Shown here piece after piece: positions 23,558 through 31,732 of a stretch of DNA of 32,589 nucleotides. Source of the DNA: Streptomyces bambusae (GTDB lineage Bacteria > Actinomycetota > Actinomycetes > Streptomycetales > Streptomycetaceae). The stretch covers positions 1-32,589 of the forward strand of contig NZ_WTFF01000039.1 of NCBI RefSeq assembly GCF_019400985.1, written 5' to 3'. The notes beneath the pieces are model-generated. The model was not told the DNA's origin and did not search any database. It saw only the letters and a program-made list of their open reading frames with translations. Within the stretch, counting starts at the first letter, position 1. Every line of letters begins with the position of its first letter. Both the position numbers and the translations under genes were made by a program.

Positions 23558-24559
23558 GTGAGCGCCATCGAACGGCTCGTCGTCGTCACGCTCTTCGAGG
23601 GCGTCGACCTGCTGGACGTCACCGGTCCCCCGGAGGTGTTCGCCCTGCTGCGCCGGGAGATGGACGGCGGGACGGACGGCGGGACGGGATACCGGGTCGT
23701 CCTGACCGCCGCGACCATGGGCGCCGTCACCACCTCGGCCGGGGTGCGCGTCCTGCCCGACGCGACCTTCGAGGAGGTGTCGGGCCGGAGCATCGACACC
23801 CTGATCGTCCCCGGCTCGGTCGAGGTCGACGACCAGCGCCGCGTGCACGCCCTCACCGACCCCGACGTGGTGGACTGGGTGCGGCGGCTCGCCGGCCGGG
23901 CCCGCCGCACCGCCTCCGTCTGCGTGGGCGCGCACATCCTCGCGGCCGCCGGACTGCTCGACGGCCGGCGCGCCACCACCCACTGGTCCACCGCGCAGCA
24001 GCTCGCCGCCGACTTCCCGGCCGTCGAGGTCGACGCCGACCCGATCTTCATCCGCGACGGCGGCGTGTGGACCGGCGCCGGCATCACCGCCTGCCTGGAC
24101 CTGTCGCTCGCACTCGTCGCCGAGGACTTCGGCGAGGCGGTCGCCCTGCGCGTCGCCCGCCAGCTGGTGATGTACCTGAAGCGGCCGGGCGGGCAGAGCC
24201 AGTTCAGCGTGCCGATCGAGCCCGTGTCGACGACGCGGCGCATGGACGACCTGCGCCACTACATCACCCGCAACATCACCGCCGACCTGACCGTCGCCGA
24301 GCTCGCCGGCCACGCCCATGTCGGCGAACGCCAGCTCACCCGGATCTTCCGGACCGAACTCGGCATGACCCCGGCCGCCTACGTCGAGGCGGCCCGGGTC
24401 GAAGTCGCGCGCAACCGGCTGGAATCCACCGACGACTCCCTCGAACGCGTCGCGACCACCTGCGGCTTCAACACGACCGACACGCTCATCCGCGCCTTCC
24501 GTCGCAGACTCGACACCACCCCGACCGAGTACCGCAACCGGTTCCGGCACTCGGGCTGA
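23558..24559 (+). CDS. GlxA-family AraC-type transcriptional regulator
   Basis: The 333-residue protein starts at GTG 23558, with GAAAGG upstream. It joins an N-terminal DJ-1/PfpI-like domain (about 5-190) to a C-terminal AraC DNA-binding domain (about 230-333). In the first, SVCVGAHILAAAGLLDGRRA carries Cys122 at the elbow position, and THW follows as in GlxA proteins. The second has two helix-turn-helices: [21 protein letters not shown] and LERVATTCGFNTTDTLIRAF. It probably senses a small amide or related metabolite and controls the divergent cysteine hydrolase. No catalytic role is assumed for the first domain. Confidence 0.9.
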   Translation: MSAIERLVVVTLFEGVDLLDVTGPPEVFALLRREMDGGTDGGTGYRVVLTAATMGAVTTSAGVRVLPDATFEEVSGRSIDTLIVPGSVEVDDQRRVHALTDPDVVDWVRRLAGRARRTASVCVGAHILAAAGLLDGRRATTHWSTAQQLAADFPAVEVDADPIFIRDGGVWTGAGITACLDLSLALVAEDFGEAVALRVARQLVMYLKRPGGQSQFSVPIEPVSTTRRMDDLRHYITRNITADLTVAELAGHAHVGERQLTRIFRTELGMTPAAYVEAARVEVARNRLESTDDSLERVATTCGFNTTDTLIRAFRRRLDTTPTEYRNRFRHSG

Positions 24560-24604
24560 AAGGTGTCCGGCGATCCCGCCCCGCTGGAGCACCGCCTGTT
24601 CGGG

Positions 24605-26011
24605 TCAGGACCCGGGCCTGGACGGCTGGGTGGAGCACACGGTCTGAGCGCGCTTCAGGAGTTCCACGAAGGAAGCCTGCGTCACCGATCCGGGCAACCG
24701 TACGAGGCCGTAGCGGTCGTTGGCCTCCTTGTTCCCAACGGGGTCATTGAAATCGATCTTCTTGCGCTCTCCGGACGGCGTCACGTCCGCATACATGTAC
24801 GGACGGGCCCCGTGGAGCACCCACCACAGCGTCACACGCTGGGGGCCTCGAATCACGTCGAGGATCTCATTGCTGTTCGATATCGATGCCTGATACCTGA
24901 AGTACTCACCGGTGGGCCCCTCAGGATCCTTGTCCTTGCCTTCCTCCTTGAGCTTCCCGCGATACCTTCCGGAATGCTCGTACTCGGAGGAGATCAGCGT
25001 CATCCTGTCCTTCCTTGCCACATACACCTCCGGCCGCACCCTGACCGCTTCATAGCGGAACCCGCAGGGCTCCTTTATCTCGACGACCTCGTCCTTCGCA
25101 AATTCTTCCCCTGGATTCAGGACCAGCCCCGTCGGCTTGACGAATTCAGCGGGGTGGATCGGCTCGTAACTCGAACCCCTCGCCAGCCTGCCGTGCACCC
25201 AGTAGACGCCACCGAGGACATAGACGGGGATTTTACCGGAGTTCTTCACGTACAGATGGACCGTCAGGTACATCTTCGTCCGGCCCGTGTCCAGACTTGC
25301 CATGCGGATTTCGGCCGCACTCTCCACCATGGGAGAGGTCGTGTAGGGAACGTAGAACTGTGAATACACGACACTGGAGATCGCAAGGACGGTGGGAACG
25401 ATCGCCCCGACCGCTATTCGCCTGGGATGGAGCAACTCCTTCCAGATCCGCTCGCGAACGAGTACCACCAGCGCCACCGAGGACCAGAGCACGAGAGCCG
25501 TCCAAGCCAGCACATGTGCGACGCTCACCTCGTCGATGAGCTGCACGCAGAGCAGCAGAACACCCACGACGAAGGCGATCAGGTATCCGAACAGAACGAC
25601 TGTCCCCGAGTGCTTCATCCACCGCTTGTGCCAATAGTCGGCAGCAGCAAGTGCGGCGCCCAGTTCCATCAGGCCCAGGAGGAGGAAGACGAGCCCCGCA
25701 ATTCTCCAGCCGTAGCCCAGGGCACTGAAAACGTCCTCCACCCCCAGATACGCGAGCAGTGCGGCCACCCCCAGCAGGCCGATTGCCATGAAGGCGATGG
25801 TCGTCCGCCTCCGCACCGGATGGTCCGGCCAGACATCTTCCCCTCCGCCGACCCAATGGATGTCGTGCGGAAAAGGAACCCCGTGATGACCAAGGATCCT
25901 GTGAAGTTCCGCGGGGGAGCGCGCCTTTCCGGCGTTCTTGCCGTTGACCACGACTTTCCGGAAACCGAGGTCGTCAGGCGCCTCCACCTCCACCTCGGGC
26001 ATGTATGTCAT
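24605..26011 (-). CDS. Five-helix membrane protein of unknown function, atypical codon use
   Basis: The 468-residue protein has a soluble N-terminus (about 65 residues, with VVVNGKNAGKARSPAELHRIL, like a short binding or regulatory motif). Five transmembrane helices follow at about 71-91, 101-124, 137-158, 163-185 and 198-218. The large C-terminal half lies outside the cytoplasm, beta-rich, with MYLTVHLYVKNSGKIPVYVLGG and ANDRYGLVRLPGS. I do not recognise the family. GC content drops to around 58-60% in parts, and rare codons such as ATA, TAT and GAA appear, unlike neighbours. This suggests recent acquisition. ATG 26011 is preferred; ATG 26002 is possible. Confidence 0.82.
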   Translation of the reverse strand: MTYMPEVEVEAPDDLGFRKVVVNGKNAGKARSPAELHRILGHHGVPFPHDIHWVGGGEDVWPDHPVRRRTTIAFMAIGLLGVAALLAYLGVEDVFSALGYGWRIAGLVFLLLGLMELGAALAAADYWHKRWMKHSGTVVLFGYLIAFVVGVLLLCVQLIDEVSVAHVLAWTALVLWSSVALVVLVRERIWKELLHPRRIAVGAIVPTVLAISSVVYSQFYVPYTTSPMVESAAEIRMASLDTGRTKMYLTVHLYVKNSGKIPVYVLGGVYWVHGRLARGSSYEPIHPAEFVKPTGLVLNPGEEFAKDEVVEIKEPCGFRYEAVRVRPEVYVARKDRMTLISSEYEHSGRYRGKLKEEGKDKDPEGPTGEYFRYQASISNSNEILDVIRGPQRVTLWWVLHGARPYMYADVTPSGERKKIDFNDPVGNKEANDRYGLVRLPGSVTQASFVELLKRAQTVCSTQPSRPGS

Positions 26012-26192
26012 GGCACCAGACTGACGTGGTATCCGGACACACGCCTCTGGAGCACACCCCCACCAATGGCGCCACCTGTCGCCTCCGGGGGGCGTATCAC
26101 CCGATTGGAGTAACAGAGTGCGCAGCTGGGCACGGTGCGGGGTGACGCTGGCTGCAGAACCATGCTCACCCGATCCCCGTCAGGAGCCCACC

Positions 26193-26390
26193 ATGCGTAT
26201 GCGACTTCTCGGGTTCGCCGCTGCCGTGATGACGGCTGTTCTCGCCACCTTGGGCTCCGTGGCCCAGGCCGCCGCGCCTGGTGTCGACGGCCAGACCTGC
26301 GTGGCCGGCAAAGGCACGGTGGAGTATGACGCCATCGACGGCCAATGGGTCTGCGAGGGCGGCACATACCACGGCGAGCCCATCGACTGA
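26193..26390 (+). CDS. Small secreted peptide with two cysteines
   Basis: The 65-residue product starts at ATG 26193, with AGGAG seven bases upstream. A Sec signal (MRMRLLGFAAAVMTAVLATL) ends with a VAQA cleavage site near residue 26. The mature peptide of about 39 residues is acidic and holds Cys36 and Cys54, likely one disulfide, in QTCVAGKGTVEYDAIDG and QWVCEGGTYHGEP. No known family is recognised. It is divergent from the atypical membrane protein, with a 181-base gap in which I see no firm operator. Confidence 0.72.
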   Translation: MRMRLLGFAAAVMTAVLATLGSVAQAAAPGVDGQTCVAGKGTVEYDAIDGQWVCEGGTYHGEPID

Positions 26391-26409
26391 CCCGCCCGGC
26401 CCCGCCGTC

Positions 26410-27024
26410 TCAATCCGCGAAGGACCCGAACGCCGCGCGCCCCCGCGGCCGGTACGTGTGGATGGCGATGCCGTTCGTCGTGGTGCGGGAGGCGAGCAGG
26501 TCGCAGGCGGTGGGGAGGCCGCCCATCGGGAACAGGTGGCGGCCCTTGCCGAGGAAGACCGGGAAGACCAAGAGGTTGAACTCGTCCACCAGGTCGCGCG
26601 CGAGCAGGTACTGGGCGAGCTGTCCGCTGCCGTGCACCTGGAGCTCGCCGTCGAGGCGGTCCTTGACCAGGGTGATCTCGGACTGGAGCTCGCCGTCCAG
26701 CACGGTGGTGGGAGCCCACGCGGGGTCCTTGAGGGTGGTGGAGGCCACGTACTTGGGCAGGATGTTGAGGTTGTGCGCGATGGGGTCGGCGGGGTCGTCG
26801 TGCTCCGGCCAGTAGGACGCGAAGATGTCGTAGGTGCGGCGCCCGAGCAGGAAGGCCTCGGCGTTCCTGAAGACCCCGGTCATGAACTCCTCCGCGGCCT
26901 GGTCCCAGAAGGGGACCGTCCAGCCGCCGTACTCGAAGCCGTCGCTGGTGTCCTCCTGCGGGCCGCCCGGGGCCTGCATCACGCCGTCGAGGGTCACGAA
27001 GGTGGTCAGGGTCAGCTTGCCCAT
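26410..27024 (-). CDS. Dihydrofolate reductase / RibD C-terminal family protein
   Basis: The 204-residue protein fits the DHFR-like fold shared with the reductase part of RibD. Seen: KLTLTTFVTLDGVMQAPGG at the start, AFLLGRRTYDIFASYWP at 57-73, then ELQVHGSGQLAQYLLARDLVDEF, which is the NADPH-binding and helix region, and LLVFPVFLGKGRHLF. These small stand-alone proteins are common in actinobacteria and their substrates are mostly unknown. AAGGAG lies nine bases before ATG 27024. Divergent from a short-chain dehydrogenase with a shared dyad region. Confidence 0.9.
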   Translation of the reverse strand: MGKLTLTTFVTLDGVMQAPGGPQEDTSDGFEYGGWTVPFWDQAAEEFMTGVFRNAEAFLLGRRTYDIFASYWPEHDDPADPIAHNLNILPKYVASTTLKDPAWAPTTVLDGELQSEITLVKDRLDGELQVHGSGQLAQYLLARDLVDEFNLLVFPVFLGKGRHLFPMGGLPTACDLLASRTTTNGIAIHTYRPRGRAAFGSFAD

Positions 27025-27154
27025 GGTTCTGCGCTCCTTGTGGAATCGGCCGGTCCCCCACCTGTTCAGACTCCCGAACCACCCGGAGCTCATCGGTCCG
27101 CCACGCACGAACGCGACGCCGAATTCCTGCCAGCGCGCCCGGGCGCGACGAGAT

Positions 27155-27175
27155 TTGCTTGAACTCGCAACCAAG
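27155..27175. promoter_or_regulatory. Nested dyads upstream of the short-chain dehydrogenase gene
   Basis: TTGC-N8-GCAA at 27155-27170 overlaps CTTG-N10-CAAG at 27158-27175. The pair lies 29-49 bases before the dehydrogenase start, at promoter position, and may be an operator for a MarR, HxlR or TetR-type repressor. No such regulator is encoded nearby. Confidence 0.35.
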
Positions 27176-27203
27176 TGGAGTCCGAGCAACGGAGGACAGG
27201 CAG

Positions 27204-27935
27204 ATGGACGGCAAGGCGGTTCTGGTGACGGGTGGCAGCCGGGGCATCGGCGCGGCGATCGCACTGCGGCTGGCCGAGGACGGCGCCGACGTGGCGATCA
27301 CCTACGTCGCCGACGAGGCGGCGGCCCAGGACGTGGTCCGCAAGATCGAGGCGACCGGCAGGCGGGGCCTGGCCGTGCGGGCCGACGCCGCGGACGCGGG
27401 CGAGGCGGCCGGAGCCGTGGACTGGGCCGCACAGGCCCTCGGCCGGCTCGACGTGCTGGTCAACAACGCGGGCGTCGGGGTGCTCGGCCCGCTGGACGGG
27501 CTCACCCTGGCCTCGGTCGACCGGGTGCTCGCGGTCAACGTACGGGGCGCGTTCCTGGCCTCGCAGGCCGCGGCGGAGCGGATGGGGCAGGGCGGGCGGA
27601 TCATCACCATCGGCAGCTGCATGACCCAGCGGGTACCGGGCCCGGGCGGCACGCTGTACGCGATGAGCAAGTCGGCCCTGATCGGCCTGACCAAGGCACT
27701 CGCCCGTGAGCTGGGCGGCCGCGGCATCACCGCCAACCTGGTCCACCCAGGCCCGGTGGACACGGACATGAACCCGGCGGACGGCCCGTACGCCGACTCG
27801 CAGAGCGGGATGACGGCGCTGGGCCGCTTCGCCCGCCCGGAGGAGATCGCGGCGGTGGTGGCGTTCCTGGCCGGCGACGAGGCCGCGTACGTCACGGGCG
27901 CGGAGTTCTCGGCGGACGGCGGGCACGCGGCGTAG
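27204..27935 (+). CDS. Short-chain dehydrogenase/reductase
   Basis: The 243-residue classical SDR starts at ATG 27204, eight bases after GGAGG. It has the cofactor motif TGGSRGIG (9-16), NNAG (87-90), catalytic Ser138 and the YxxxK pair Tyr152/Lys156 (LYAMSKSALIG). The C-terminal FLAGDEAAYVTGAEFSADGG is typical of 3-oxoacyl-ACP-reductase-like members. Such stand-alone proteins reduce many carbonyls, so the substrate is open. A strong hairpin ends the transcript downstream. Confidence 0.92.
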   Translation: MDGKAVLVTGGSRGIGAAIALRLAEDGADVAITYVADEAAAQDVVRKIEATGRRGLAVRADAADAGEAAGAVDWAAQALGRLDVLVNNAGVGVLGPLDGLTLASVDRVLAVNVRGAFLASQAAAERMGQGGRIITIGSCMTQRVPGPGGTLYAMSKSALIGLTKALARELGGRGITANLVHPGPVDTDMNPADGPYADSQSGMTALGRFARPEEIAAVVAFLAGDEAAYVTGAEFSADGGHAA

Positions 27936-28007
27936 GGCTGCGACACCGGGCCGGCGCAATCGGGCGGCCGCGGTCCGCCGGCCGCGGTCGGCGCGGCGAA
28001 CGCCGAC

Positions 28008-28041
28008 GGGGCGCACCGCGGTCGAAGTCGCGGTGCGCCCC
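28008..28041. terminator. Bidirectional terminator hairpin between SDR and allantoicase
   Basis: GGGGCGCACCGCG (28008-28020) and its exact reverse complement (28029-28041) form a 13-bp perfect stem with an 8-base loop. It lies between two convergent genes, 72 bases past the dehydrogenase stop and 78 past the allantoicase stop, so it probably serves both. Confidence 0.8.
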
Positions 28042-28119
28042 ACGGGCTGTCCGGGGCCGGTCGGGGACCCCAGTGACGCCCCGGAGGTGTCGGCCCCCGG
28101 GGACGTGTTCGCGGCGGTG

Positions 28120-29238
28120 TCAGCCGCCGAGCTCCTGGTGGCGGGCGGTCAGCGCGGCCGCGCCGGCCTCCGTCAGGGAGCCGTACAGGCGGAGGCGGGA
28201 GAAGCCGCCGTCCGGGAAGATGTCGATCCGCACGTGGGTGCCGACGGCCGGGGCGTCCAGCACGAAGCGGTGGTTGGTGTCGGGCTGCAGGCGGGTGCGC
28301 GGGAGGAACTCGGTCCACTCGCCCTCCTCGCCCGTCTTCACCGACAGGGAGGCCCAGCCGGCCGAGTTGCCCTTGAGGTAGGCGGTGTCGATCTCGACCG
28401 CGCGGATCTCGGACTCGGCGACGAGCTGGTAGCGGATCCAGTCGTTGCCGTTGTCGCGGCGGCGGGCGGTCTCCCAGCCGTCGTCCATCTTGCGGGAGCG
28501 GCCCGGGTTGATGGTGTTGGTCGGCGGGGAGTAGAAGCGGTTGGAGGCGTCCTGGACGGCGCCGCCGTTCTCCAGCGCGACGACGTCGAAGGAGCCGAGG
28601 GCCGAGAGCCACTGCGGGTCCGGCAGGACCTCGCCGTACACGCGCAGGCGGGCGATGCCGCCGTCGGGGTGCTGGTTGACGCGCAGGTGCGTGAAGCGCT
28701 GCTCGACGTCCACGGCGAAGCCGTTGGCGGCGTGGCCGCCGACGGGGGTGCGCGGGACCAGGGTCGTCCACTTGACGTCGTCGCCGAGGAGCTCCTCGGG
28801 CGTCGGGGCGTTGGTGCCCTGCCAGTTGGTGCCCTCGACGGACACGGCCTGCGGCATGTTGCCGCGGAAGTGGGCGGTGTCGACGACGATGCCGCGGATC
28901 ACGCCGGGGGCGCCCAGGCGTACGAGCGCCCAGTCGTGGTCCTCGGGAGTGGGCCAGGGCTGCTCGGCGGAGACGCCGCGCCGGCGGCGGGTCTCCCAGC
29001 CGTCCATGACCTTGCCCTTGTGGCCGAAGTGCTCGGGGTCGAAGTGGGCGGCCTCGGGGACGAGGAGGTTCTCGCGCTGGGCGAAGAACTCGTCGTTGGC
29101 GGCGATCACGCCGGCGCCGAGCTGCCGGTCGGCGAGGTTCGCGTACTGGGTGAACGGGAACTCGGCCGTGCGGTAGTCGGCGTACGGGTCGCCGCCTCCG
29201 TACGGGTTCGCGTTACCGGTGAAAGCAGGGATCGCCAC
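28120..29238 (-). CDS. alc: Allantoicase
   Basis: The 372-residue enzyme hydrolyses allantoate to ureidoglycolate and urea in ureide breakdown. It is built from two homologous jelly-roll halves. The first has KVMDGWETRRRRG, then GVIRGIVVDTAHFRGNMPQA. The second has RKMDDGWETARRRD, then IRAVEIDTAYLKGNSAGW; the repetition is clear by eye. TNWQGTNAPTPEELL and HLRVNQHPDGGIARLRVYGE are family-typical. The start is GTG 29238 (VAIPAFTGNANPYGG), two bases after the allantoinase stop, so the genes form an operon. Expression should be controlled by the divergent IclR regulator. Confidence 0.95.
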   Translation of the reverse strand: MAIPAFTGNANPYGGGDPYADYRTAEFPFTQYANLADRQLGAGVIAANDEFFAQRENLLVPEAAHFDPEHFGHKGKVMDGWETRRRRGVSAEQPWPTPEDHDWALVRLGAPGVIRGIVVDTAHFRGNMPQAVSVEGTNWQGTNAPTPEELLGDDVKWTTLVPRTPVGGHAANGFAVDVEQRFTHLRVNQHPDGGIARLRVYGEVLPDPQWLSALGSFDVVALENGGAVQDASNRFYSPPTNTINPGRSRKMDDGWETARRRDNGNDWIRYQLVAESEIRAVEIDTAYLKGNSAGWASLSVKTGEEGEWTEFLPRTRLQPDTNHRFVLDAPAVGTHVRIDIFPDGGFSRLRLYGSLTEAGAAALTARHQELGG

Positions 29239-29240
29239 TG

Positions 29241-30584
29241 TCAGTTCTGCCTTTCGAGGAGGAGGCCGGTGGGCTCGGTCGGGGTGCCGTGGTCGGCGAT
29301 CTGCGTACCGCGCAGCCAGGTGGACTTCACGACGCCGTACAGGGTCCGGCCCGCGTACGCCGTGACCCGGTTGCGGTGGTGGAGCTCGGCCGGGTCCACG
29401 GTGAAGGTCTCGTCGGGCGCCAGCACCGCGAAGTCGGCGTCGCGGCCGGCCTCGATGGCGCCCTTGCGCGTCAGGCCCGCGAGGCGGGCGGGGGCGGCGG
29501 ACATCCAGCGGACGACGTCCTCCAGGGTGCGGCCGCGCCGGCGCGCCTCGGTCCAGATCGCCGGCAGTCCGAGCTGGAGGGAGGAGATGCCGCCCCAGGC
29601 GGTGGAGAAGTCGTTCGTCTTGAGGTCCGCCGTGGAGGGCGAGTGGTCCGAGACGATGCAGTCGATCGTGCCGTCCGCCAGGGCGTCCCACAGCAGGTCC
29701 TGGTTGGCGGCCTCGCGGATGGGCGGGCAGCACTTGAACTCGCTGGCGCCGTCGGGTACTTCCTCGGCGGTCAGGGTGAGGTAGTGCGGGCAGGACTCGA
29801 CGGTGATGCGGACGCCCTCGGCCTTGGCCGCGGCGATCAGCGGCAGCGCGTCGCTGGAGGACAGGTGCAGGACGTGGACGCGGGCGCCGAGCCGCTTGGC
29901 CTGGGCGATCAGGTTCTGGATCGCGGTGTTCTCGGCGTCGCGCGGGCGGGACGCGAGGAAGTCCGCGTACTTCGGGCCCGGCACGGCCGGCGCGGAGTCG
30001 AGGTGGTGCGGGTCCTCGGCGTGCACGATCATCAGGCCGCCGAAGCCGGCGATCTCCGCGAGGGACGCCGCGAGCTGCTCCTGGTCGAGGTGCGGGAACT
30101 CGTCCACGCCGGAGGGCGACAGGAAGCACTTGAAGCCGAAGACGCCGGCGTCGTGCAGCGGACGGAGGTCCTTGACGTTGTCCGGCAGGGCGCCGCCCCA
30201 GAAGCCGACGTCGACGTGGGCCTTGCGGCGCGCCACGTCCTGCTTGACGGCCAGGTTGGCGGTCGTGGTGGTCGGGGGGAGGGAGTTGAGCGGCATGTCG
30301 AGGATCGTGGTGATCCCGCCGGCCGCGGCGGCGCGGGTGGCCGTCCAGAAGCCCTCCCACTCGGTGCGGCCCGGGTCGTTCACGTGGACGTGGGTGTCGA
30401 CCAGGCCGGGGAGCAGGACGTCGTCGCCGAGGTCCACCAGGCGGGCACCGGCGGGCACCTCGGCCTCGTACGGCAGTACGGCCGCGATCGTCCCGGCGGC
30501 GACGGCCACCGAGGCGGCCCGCGTCCCCTCGGGGGTGATGACGCGCGTCGAGCGCAGTACCAGTTCCACTGCCACGTCGGACAC
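29241..30584 (-). CDS. allB: Allantoinase
   Basis: The 447-residue cyclic amidohydrolase opens the hydantoin ring of allantoin to give allantoate. Metal ligands of the dihydroorotase-like family are present: His65 and His67 (VDTHVHVND), the carboxylated Lys152 (FGFKCFLSP), His188 (IVHAEDPH), His240 (VLHLSSSD) and Asp313 (VSDHSPS). The ATG at 30599 is in frame, but GTG 30584 is preferred: a perfect GGGGAGG lies six bases before it, inside the would-be longer reading frame. First gene of the ureide operon, with operator-like sites just upstream. Confidence 0.95.
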   Translation of the reverse strand: MSDVAVELVLRSTRVITPEGTRAASVAVAAGTIAAVLPYEAEVPAGARLVDLGDDVLLPGLVDTHVHVNDPGRTEWEGFWTATRAAAAGGITTILDMPLNSLPPTTTTANLAVKQDVARRKAHVDVGFWGGALPDNVKDLRPLHDAGVFGFKCFLSPSGVDEFPHLDQEQLAASLAEIAGFGGLMIVHAEDPHHLDSAPAVPGPKYADFLASRPRDAENTAIQNLIAQAKRLGARVHVLHLSSSDALPLIAAAKAEGVRITVESCPHYLTLTAEEVPDGASEFKCCPPIREAANQDLLWDALADGTIDCIVSDHSPSTADLKTNDFSTAWGGISSLQLGLPAIWTEARRRGRTLEDVVRWMSAAPARLAGLTRKGAIEAGRDADFAVLAPDETFTVDPAELHHRNRVTAYAGRTLYGVVKSTWLRGTQIADHGTPTEPTGLLLERQN

Positions 30585-30603
30585 CCGGAACCTCCCCATC
30601 TAC

Positions 30604-30751
30604 TTCCACAGAGCGAAATTCAACGTTCTGTTGACGGAGTCTTCCCCGCGATCAGGGGCCCGTCAAGGGGACCCGGAGGGACCGCCGACGCGCACGCTCC
30701 GCAATTGGATGTTTCCACAGAATGGAATTAGGATTTCGCCTTACAGAACGT
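30604..30751. promoter_or_regulatory. Cluster of operator-like half-sites between allantoinase and allR
   Basis: A TTCTGTnGAA-like element appears four times: TTCCACAGAG at 30604, TTCTGTTGAC at 30626, TTCCACAGAA at 30713 and TTACAGAA at 30741. The third belongs to the perfect 5-5-5 dyad TTCCAcagaaTGGAA (30713-30727), and the second to TCAACgttctGTTGA (30620-30634). IclR-family operators have this form. The 328-base gene-free stretch 30585-30912 otherwise holds a weak TAGGCT at 30872 that may be the -10 of allR. Confidence 0.65.
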
Positions 30752-30912
30752 AGGTACCACCACCGAGGCTCGGTCGAGCAGCCGCCGAGACGTGTCCGGC
30801 ACCCGGACAAACCGCCTCTGACCGGCGACGACGGCAGCGACCCGACGCTAGGGCCGCCGCCCGTGGCCGGGTAGGCTGCTGCCTTGCCTGCCAGCACCGA
30901 AAGGACCGCGCC

Positions 30913-31716
30913 GTGCCGACGTCCAGCGCCAGCACCACCGACGCCTCCGCCAAGACCCCTGCGGGGAGCGGTGGCGTCCAGTCCCTCGAGCGCGCCTTCG
31001 ATCTCCTCGAACGAATGGCCGACGCCGGGGGCGAGGTCGGCCTCAGCGAGCTCTCCGCCGCCAGCGGACTGCCCCTGCCCACGATCCACCGCCTGATGCG
31101 CACCCTCGTGGCGTGCGGGTACGTACGGCAGCAGCCCAACCGACGGTACTCCCTCGGCCCGCGCCTGATCCGCCTGGGCGAGTCCGCCTCGCGGCTGCTG
31201 GGCACCTGGGCCCGCCCGTACCTGGCCCGGCTGGTCGAGGAGACCGGCGAGACGGCGAACATGGCCCTGCTCGACGGCGACGAGATCGTCTACGTCGCCC
31301 AGGTGCCGTCCAAGCACTCCATGCGCATGTTCACCGAGGTCGGCCGCCGCGTGCTGCCGCACTCCACCGGTGTGGGCAAGGCGCTGCTCGCCCACACGCC
31401 CGCCGACGAGGTCCGCGCACTGCTGGCCCGTACCGGCATGCCGGCCGCGACGGAGAAGACCATCACCACGCCCGAGGGCTTCCTGGAGGCGCTGGAGCAG
31501 GTACGCAAGGCCGGCTACGCCGTCGACGACAACGAGCAGGAGATAGGGGTCCGCTGCCTGGCCGTCCAGGTGCCGAACTCGCCGACCGCCGCCGCGATCT
31601 CCATCTCGGGTCCGGCGGGCCGGGTCACCGAGGCCGCGACCGAGACGATCGTGCCCATCCTGCAGACCGTGGCCGCCGAACTGTCCGTGGCACTGTCCAA
31701 CCAGACCCCGGCCTGA
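30913..31716 (+). CDS. allR: IclR-family regulator, AllR-like
   Basis: The 267-residue regulator starts at GTG 30913, nine bases after AAAGGA. An unstructured start of about 20 residues leads to a winged helix (VQSLERAFDLLERMADAGGEV through LPLPTIHRLMRTLVACGYV), then the IclR effector domain (ETANMALLDGDEIVYVAQV, HSTGVGKALLAH, YAVDDNEQEIGVRCLAV). It is divergent from allantoinase/allantoicase, the same order as AllR (SCO6246) in Streptomyces coelicolor. There it represses allantoin and glyoxylate genes and is released by allantoate or glyoxylate-type signals. That role is inferred here. Confidence 0.92.
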   Translation: MPTSSASTTDASAKTPAGSGGVQSLERAFDLLERMADAGGEVGLSELSAASGLPLPTIHRLMRTLVACGYVRQQPNRRYSLGPRLIRLGESASRLLGTWARPYLARLVEETGETANMALLDGDEIVYVAQVPSKHSMRMFTEVGRRVLPHSTGVGKALLAHTPADEVRALLARTGMPAATEKTITTPEGFLEALEQVRKAGYAVDDNEQEIGVRCLAVQVPNSPTAAAISISGPAGRVTEAATETIVPILQTVAAELSVALSNQTPA

Positions 31717-31732
31717 TCCGGCCGGGCAGTCC

